Of a stretch of 64,000 nucleotides of DNA, positions 58,461 to 64,000 are shown piece after piece. Under the pieces are notes generated by a model that saw only the letters and a program-made list of their open reading frames with translations, had not been told where the DNA came from and did not search any database. Source of the stretch: Hormiphora californensis. Lineage: Eukaryota; Ctenophora; Tentaculata; Cydippida; Pleurobrachiidae. The first letter of the stretch is position 1. Each line of letters begins with the position of its first letter. Position numbers and translations under genes: made by a program. The stretch is from the NCBI GenBank assembly GCA_020137815.1, contig CM035351.1:6851315-6915314 (forward strand). Direction: 5' to 3'.

Positions 58461-58727
58461 CGTGTCTCCCTTTGTATACATGTGTGTGTGTGTGTGTAAT
58501 GACAGTTTGTGATGGGTTAGTGAATAATATTTGTAACATTTTATCTGCATTTGTAAACACAGTGTCAAAAACACGTGGAGAGACAGGAATATATATCTAA
58601 TGTATTGATATTGTATAACGTGTACCGTTTAGAGCAATTCGTTAGAAAATTTGAAAGTTTTAAAAAACACCTCGTTTTATAGAATCCTCTCTCACCAAAC
58701 TAAATCCCCTCCTCTATCTGACCAGCT

Positions 58728-59492
58728 ATGTATGTAAAGATAGCATGTGTTGCGGGACTCCTCATCTCTATCTACGCACTATGGATTGAGGTACAAGTGT
58801 ATACCCATTCCAACTACCTGGCTCTCTGTGACCTCCATCAGTACATCAGCTGTAGTAGAGTCCTTACTTCTAGGTAAGAGGGTGATTGAGTAGCACGACC
58901 TATAGTAGCTAAATCAGTACAGCGGAGTTACTGACAAAGAGAGATCTCATCTGCCCCCCCCCCCCTCAGCTATTCTAAAGGGTTTGGTGTGGTAGGGGAT
59001 GTGTTGGGACATGACCATCCATTAAATCAACCTAACTGCATATACGGGATACTCTACTATCTGATCTACCTGACTTTAGGTAAGGAGAAACACCACTTTA
59101 TTCCCTTCTCTCACGAGACCCCTAACTCCCTAGTGCACTGTACAACCCCCAACCCTCTCTCACGACCCCAAACCCCTCTCTCACGAGTCACGACCCCTGG
59201 GAGAAGCCCCGTTCATTCTTAGTTTTATCAAACATGTGATGATGATTTGAAAGATTACTAACATCAAAACACTTCTTCAGACACCGTGAAGCAGACTGAC
59301 ACTGTTAAAAAGATAAAGTTTTCTCTCTCCCTCTCCTCTATCTTCATGTCCCTCTATCTGGGTTACATCCTCGCCTTTGTCCTGGTGGATCTCTGTCTGG
59401 TTTGTATATCCTCGTATGCTGTAAACTGTACCCTGTTTGCAATTGCCCTTGTCCAATATCAGGAGATGATGGGGAAAGCAAAAGTCAGTTAA
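58728..59492 (+). CDS. Vitamin K epoxide reductase (VKORC1/VKORC1L1-like)
   Basis: Exons 58728-58873, 58970-59079 and 59281-59492 give 155 residues, the usual length. The membrane protein of the endoplasmic reticulum reduces vitamin K epoxide and quinone. Seen: an N-terminal membrane segment (IACVAGLLISIYALWIEV), ALCDLHQYISCSRVLTSRYSK with the loop cysteines, GFGVVGDVLGHDHPLNQPNC, three further hydrophobic segments and the CXXC active site as CLVC within DLCLVCISSYAVN. A 3' acceptor (ctgaccag) lies 2 nt upstream of the ATG. It cannot be assigned to VKORC1 or VKORC1L1 from sequence alone. Confidence 0.9.
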
Positions 59493-59694
59493 TATATCTG
59501 TGTGTTGATCTGGTAATCTGTCTGAATTTAATTAGTACCTGATTTATAATTTCTTATCCATGTTTATTGATGATAACGTGTGTTTTTCAAATTCGATCGC
59601 CCGCTCCGGTCGCACTTTTAGATGGACAGTGATGTAGCGCGCGAAAACTCGGTTACATGGTGAAGACACGCCGTAGCAGTTGCAGTCACGTGAC

Positions 59695-61072
59695 ATGTTG
59701 GCGCGCATTCCTTACCCCGTTGCCACAATCAGCAGGCAGTTTTCAAACAAGCACCACTCCGGAACTACCAGTTCCCTCGTTGTTATCTCACCCCACCAAC
59801 CCTCATATAGCTACAGGTATATCGGGGAGATAATGTCAGACCCACCTATATGGTTTATGAAGTATGCATCCACCCTGACCCCCTACAACATGGCATTGGT
59901 CTTGATGATAAGTCACTACTGCGCTGACCCCTCGCGAACTCAGTACAAACTGGCAGTCATGTTATGGGAGTGTATAAAGTATAAGAATCTCTCCCTCAAT
60001 CAACTGATACAAGAGCTAGATAAGCTTGGTGATGAGGCCTTGGGAAGAGAGTTACAGACTTACTTCGAAAACTTCAGAGGGGTCTCATACAGGGTGTTAA
60101 AGGGTGTTTTAGGAAACATGGGTACAACATATGCCCTCATGATTGAGCCAGACTCACTGGTCAGCCCTAAGAGTCCCTTTGGTCTGTTTCTCAGGCACAT
60201 GATAGTGTCTTTTGAAAGGGCCTCCCTGGAACACGTCTTCTCTTTTATTAAGGTAATTGAAGATTAGGATACTTTAGTAGCATTATTATAATAGCATTAT
60301 TTAGTAGAATTATTACATTACATTACACATAACTGATTAATCGCATTCCCAGACATTTTCTTGATCATTACCCCACTCCAGGATCTCCGTGATTACATTC
60401 AAATAAAGGACGCTGTATTCCCTGTCCTGTCAACCCGCCACCAACAGGCCAAGTTCTCCCGCGAGGTAGCCTCATTTCTCTCGGATGTGTCCCTAACCAA
60501 GTCTAATCTGGATATTCACGAGATGTGTGAGGGGGTGTCGAGTATCCAACAGGCTGAATTCCTCCTCTATCTGAACTACCTGAGTGTCAGGGAGTATAAT
60601 ATGTCTAGAAGGCACCTCCACCAGTATTTTACTGTTATGTGGCGTGATGCAGGAAACCACGGCAGTAGGAATGTTAGACCCTTCTCTGCCCTCAAGATGG
60701 GGGCCCTACAAGCCATGTTTGGACATACAGAACTGGCCATGAAACACTTTCAGGTAAATCAAGGCATCTGGGAGAACCGTAATAACGTAGTTTGACTATA
60801 CCCTACCCCGACCATAGTATCACTTCTGATTATAATCCTCCCTCCCTCCCGTTATTATTATAACCCTCCCTCCCCTCCCCGACCATAGTATCACTTTTGA
60901 CTATAATCCTCCCTCTCTCCCGTGGCAGGAGTCGATGCACCTAGCACAATTGTTAGGAGAAGAGTCATGTCTGTCTCAGTGTATCGCATGGACGGGATCC
61001 CTCCGAGGGACCCCCCTCACTAAACCCATACTACCTACCGATTCAGAAACTACAACACCTGCACATTTAGAG
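59695..61072 (+). CDS. ANAPC5: Anaphase-promoting complex subunit 5-like (N-terminal exons)
   Basis: Exons 59695-60252, 60382-60753 and 60929-61072 encode 358 residues. Matches to APC5: TPYNMALVLMISHYC near the start, FGLFLRHMIVSFERASLEHVF, then QAEFLLYLNYLSVREYNMSRRHLHQYF and ALKMGALQAMFGHTELAMKHFQ, and LLGEESCLSQCIAW in the TPR region. APC5 is a scaffold of the ubiquitin ligase that controls mitotic exit. After residue 345 the similarity stops, whereas the human protein goes on for about 400 residues. The next in-frame exons are over 2 kb away. Confidence 0.75.
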
Positions 61073-61253
61073 GTATGTGAATTTAGAGGTACATGTGTGG
61101 AAATAAACGTTGAAAAGTTGGACAACCAAATCAGCAAAATGTACAGTATATCTCTTACACAATCCTGATGACATAGATCTCATCAGGAACTCTTGTACTT
61201 TCAAACTTAAACACTCGTTATAGTTTTACAGTTTCAGCCATCCAATTCTCTCT

Positions 61254-62824
61254 CTAGCACAATTTTAGGTACTTCACAGCACCATCATCATCAGGGTCCA
61301 TGGACAGCCAGGTCGAGTCTGTATTGTAGAAGGTCTTGGTGGACCCGGCCCCACACGTCACATTGATACTGTTGAACAGCCAGTCATCATTACCCGCAAG
61401 GGCCCGGATGGAAATGCATCTAACAAAGCCAATAGGTCTCATACCAAAGAACTCAAAACTGCTAACTTCTCCCTGGAATATTGTTCAAGTCAGCAACTGT
61501 ATGATACAGTGTATCAACCCAATACCACTGGGGGGGGGGGGTCTAGGCTATCTCTTATACTATTTCCCTGTCTCCAAACTCACCATATTAAAATCATCAA
61601 TGTCTACATTGTCGAAAATGCCAGTCATGGTGGCTCCCTTGGTTCCATAAATAGTTGACATCATAACTAGGTTGGTGGTACCGGAATGGCTTTCAGTGGC
61701 AGTATGGGCAGTCAGGCTGCACGTGCTACCACCCTGTTTACACATCCACGCGATCGGGGCAGCGTCTAGGCGGGAGGGGGTGAATATTGGGGGGGGATGA
61801 TTGTTGGGTAATCGGGGCAGCGTCTAGGGGAGGGGAGGTGAATATTGGGTAATCGGGGCAGCGTCTAGCGGGACGAGAGAGCAGTCTTTGGTGAGACAAG
61901 TAATCATGATGATTTATTTACCGCAGTGGCTAACTTACCAACGCCATTGGTTGACAGTTTTTGGTTGGCAACATTGTAGAAGTAGGTGGGTGAGCCTTTG
62001 TCAAAGTGAATAACAATGGTTCTAGGCCACCACCAATCACTTCCATCGGTCTCCAGGTCAATACAGTGGACCTTTCCAATGTGCACATCTGTCACGTGTG
62101 TCATCTGCAGAGCATTATAGGAGATTTAACAAGTGGGGAAACAGGAGGGGTAACACTTTGTTACATGCCACCCTCCCCCTAATTATAGTGCTCGCAGCAT
62201 AGTCCCGCTGAAAGAGCAAAACAGAAACTACTCAGATTATATAGCTGGGTTAATTTATCTACTTCAATCATCCTATAATTTCATTTGGTGACGCAATCAC
62301 CCTTACAACTCGCGCACGTAGCACGCCAAAACGAAGCCCGCGTGACGTAGAGAGGTGACGGCGCCACCAATAATTTCATTTACATTAACTGTTAGTCCTG
62401 AGGGGAAGTTGTTGCCGAGAGTAAAGGAGATATCATTGGTGGACCCGTAGATAGAGATAGTGATTGTATCAGATGTTCCCGAGTCTCGAAACCATCCCTC
62501 TGTCGTTGTGGTAACTGTAACATCCTGATGGGAAAGGGATGGTTATCTTTTAACCCTCACACTTTTACATTTGTAAAGGAGGTGGGGCGCGGGAAGCAGG
62601 GTGGAGCAAGGCAACGAAAATGGGTGGTCATCATGGAATCTATATAGATTGCCTTGCTCGGCCCTATTTCCGTGTGCAAATGTAAAGGAGGGTTAGGACA
62701 TAACATGATGTAGATGTGTTTGGTATTCTTAGAACATCTTGATACTGTTTATCAGTATGAACAAGGTACTTACGGTAGAGCCAAGGCCAAGAAGGAGGCA
62801 GAGCAGCAGAGCAGAGTGCATCAT
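61254..62824 (-). CDS. Secreted protein with two PLAT-like halves (252 aa), nested in the ANAPC5-like intron
   Basis: Five exons on the minus strand: 62774-62824, 62384-62524, 61939-62104, 61584-61765 and 61254-61472. They total 759 bp with all phases consistent. The signal peptide is MMHSALLLCLLLGLGST. The first half (VTVTTTTEGWFRDSGTSDTI, VTDVHIGKVHCIDLETDGS, WWWPRTIVIHFD) and the second (GTTNLVMMSTIYGT, FFGMRPIGFVRCISIRALA, DDWLFNSINV) repeat one pattern that resembles PLAT/LH2-type beta sandwiches. The family assignment is by pattern only. The tiny TTGGTGACG element copy D lies next to the exon 2 donor, and the exon 4 acceptor is triplicated. Confidence 0.65.
61766..61873 (-). repeat. Tandem copies of a 3' splice site and exon start
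   Basis: The segment atcggggcagcgtctag occurs three times (61752, 61809 and 61851 regions), each giving on the minus strand an acceptor ctag followed by the first bases of exon 4 (acgctgccccgat). Units are about 42-57 bp. Confidence 0.8.
62285..62370. mobile_element. Tiny TTGGTGACG element, copy D (86 bp)
   Basis: It starts ttggtgacgcaatcaccc and ends gacggcgccaccaa, flanked by a perfect 9-bp duplication, taatttcat (62276-62284 and 62371-62379). It inserted 5 bp from the donor GT of exon 2 of the minus-strand PLAT-like gene. Confidence 0.85.
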
Positions 62825-63255
62825 GTCAGGGGGGAAATGGTGATGGTTGGTTTGTGGTCCATGTTATATATCCACCTCTTGGAATAATATGAGTTCCTCA
62901 TGGGACTAATACTGCTGCTTAGCCAGTGGATCCATTGTAAGGCTGGCATGTACGGGCTGCCTCCTATATGTCAAGTATTAGTCCTTTGAAAAAAAGAAGG
63001 CTGTCCGTGCTTGCCCAGTGATACAAAGGATTCATTGGCATTCCTTACCCTCATAGAAATATGTAACATGCTGATCCAATGGCTAGAATATTTTAGACAA
63101 TGATAGTAAACATAAACCAGTATAATTCTTCCGTAGCACTCCGTTATACAAAACACCGTATTAGTAATAAATTAAACAAAGTCTTACCTGCACAAAATAT
63201 CTCTCTCCACCCCGATAAATAAGACCTATCTCTCTCTCTCTCTCTCTCTCTGTAG

Positions 63256-63870
63256 GTTCTAAACTATCTACACACGTTAGAGTCCAAGTGTACCAGTGGG
63301 GAGAGCCCTGAGAGCGTGTTGTCCTTCCTATCAGATATAGCTCCCCTTATCTCACCTGTGGAGCAACATACCAACGCAGCTCAGATATTCAGGTATTAGC
63401 CATGGTAACCATGGTAACCGTGCCCTGCTGATCAAGAGAGAAATGATTATTGTGATCGAGTTATTTATTTTTAAATAAGCACTTTTCACTGAATGAGTAT
63501 GCAGTAAAACCCTGCATGTGTTGTTGACAAGTTGACCAACACAGTTCACTCTAGGTGGTATGGTAACGATCTCCTGAAGGAACTACATCCCTTCTTTATA
63601 GTGATCCAACTGTGTCCTGAATGGAACAAGGAAGGTCACCTCATATCATTCTCGGAGAAGGCAACCTCCCTTTGTGCAGCCCTCTGTAACCTCTCCACCT
63701 CCCTCGCTCTCTCCCCAACCAACTCTGTCTCCGGTACGGACCTTATCAACTTCACACTCTCCCTCTTCCCCTCCATCTCACCCCATCGGGATCTCATCAA
63801 GCTAACTGCGTGCCGTATGGAGTTGGAGCGGGCCCGGAGGAAGGGTGGGGAGGGGAAAGGAGCAAGTTGA
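63256..63870 (+). CDS. Two 3' exons of unassigned identity, in frame with the ANAPC5 model
   Basis: Exons 63256-63392 and 63555-63870 have good acceptors (ctctgtag, cactctag) and join in frame to 61072 (phase 0) to give a 150-residue C-terminus ending ARRKGGEGKGAS. It contains SVLSFLSDIAPLISPVEQHT and CPEWNKEGHLISFSEKATSL. I do not recognise a family and see no clear match to the C-terminal half of APC5. It may be a divergent or truncated end of that gene or the 3' end of a different one. Confidence 0.5.
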
Positions 63871-64000
63871 CACTTATCCGGACTATATCACCCTCAACAT
63901 TATGCAGCACTTACCCTCACAGAGACCGATCTAACGGGTGACCGGTATATCACACAACCGGAACTAAGTGCAAGTATCATGTACAACCTTGCCTAAGCGA
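63871..64000. other. Right edge, unassigned
   Basis: 130 bp after the stop codon at 63870 with no recognisable feature. Confidence 0.4.

Overview
This is eukaryotic nuclear DNA from an animal. Genes have short introns with GT-AG junctions, and the proteins carry metazoan extracellular modules (MAM, LDL-receptor class A, kringle, trefoil, LCCL, sea-urchin-egg-lectin, pentraxin, WSC, ShKT, sushi) beside conserved housekeeping and ciliary genes. Degenerate CCCTAA repeats, LINE fragments and many small inverted-repeat elements fit a marine invertebrate, most likely a non-bilaterian such as a cnidarian or a sponge. I cannot name the species.

Positions 1-34202 are dominated by one giant minus-strand gene with about 60 recognisable exons. 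It begins with a signal peptide at 34202 and runs off the left edge. From the N-terminus it encodes a discoidin-like domain, a Cys-rich domain, a SUEL lectin, LDLa, a second discoidin-like domain, LCCL, a second SUEL lectin and LDLa. A chain of about 16 MAM domains follows, interspersed with LDLa, Ig, WSC-like and trefoil domains; kringle, pentraxin and a Cys-rich module sit inside individual MAM domains. Its introns hold a plus-strand H-type-lectin-like gene (26691-28800), a same-strand orphan gene with its own TATA box (14731-15444), a LINE ORF1-like frame and several transposon-like elements.

Positions 34203-44479 are repeat-rich: palindromic foldback elements, LINE 3' ends, GA microsatellites and a nest of elements carrying telomere-like repeats. 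One secreted ShKT/sushi protein gene lies inside (38724-40389, plus).

Positions 44480-63870 hold a tight, co-directional plus-strand run: DYNC2LI1, ECI2, a stand-alone mitochondrial ACBP made by partial duplication of ECI2, a PET117-like gene overlapping NOM1, an INO80E/INO80D-like fusion, a VKOR and an ANAPC5-like gene. Gaps are about 180-370 bp, and several start codons sit 0-2 nt after a 3' splice acceptor. This suggests operon-like transcription with spliced-leader trans-splicing. A small minus-strand secreted gene with two PLAT-like halves is nested in the last gene.

Two themes recur. Short tandem duplications repeatedly span splice junctions. There are also several families of small inverted-repeat elements, one only 53-88 bp long with 9-bp target duplications.
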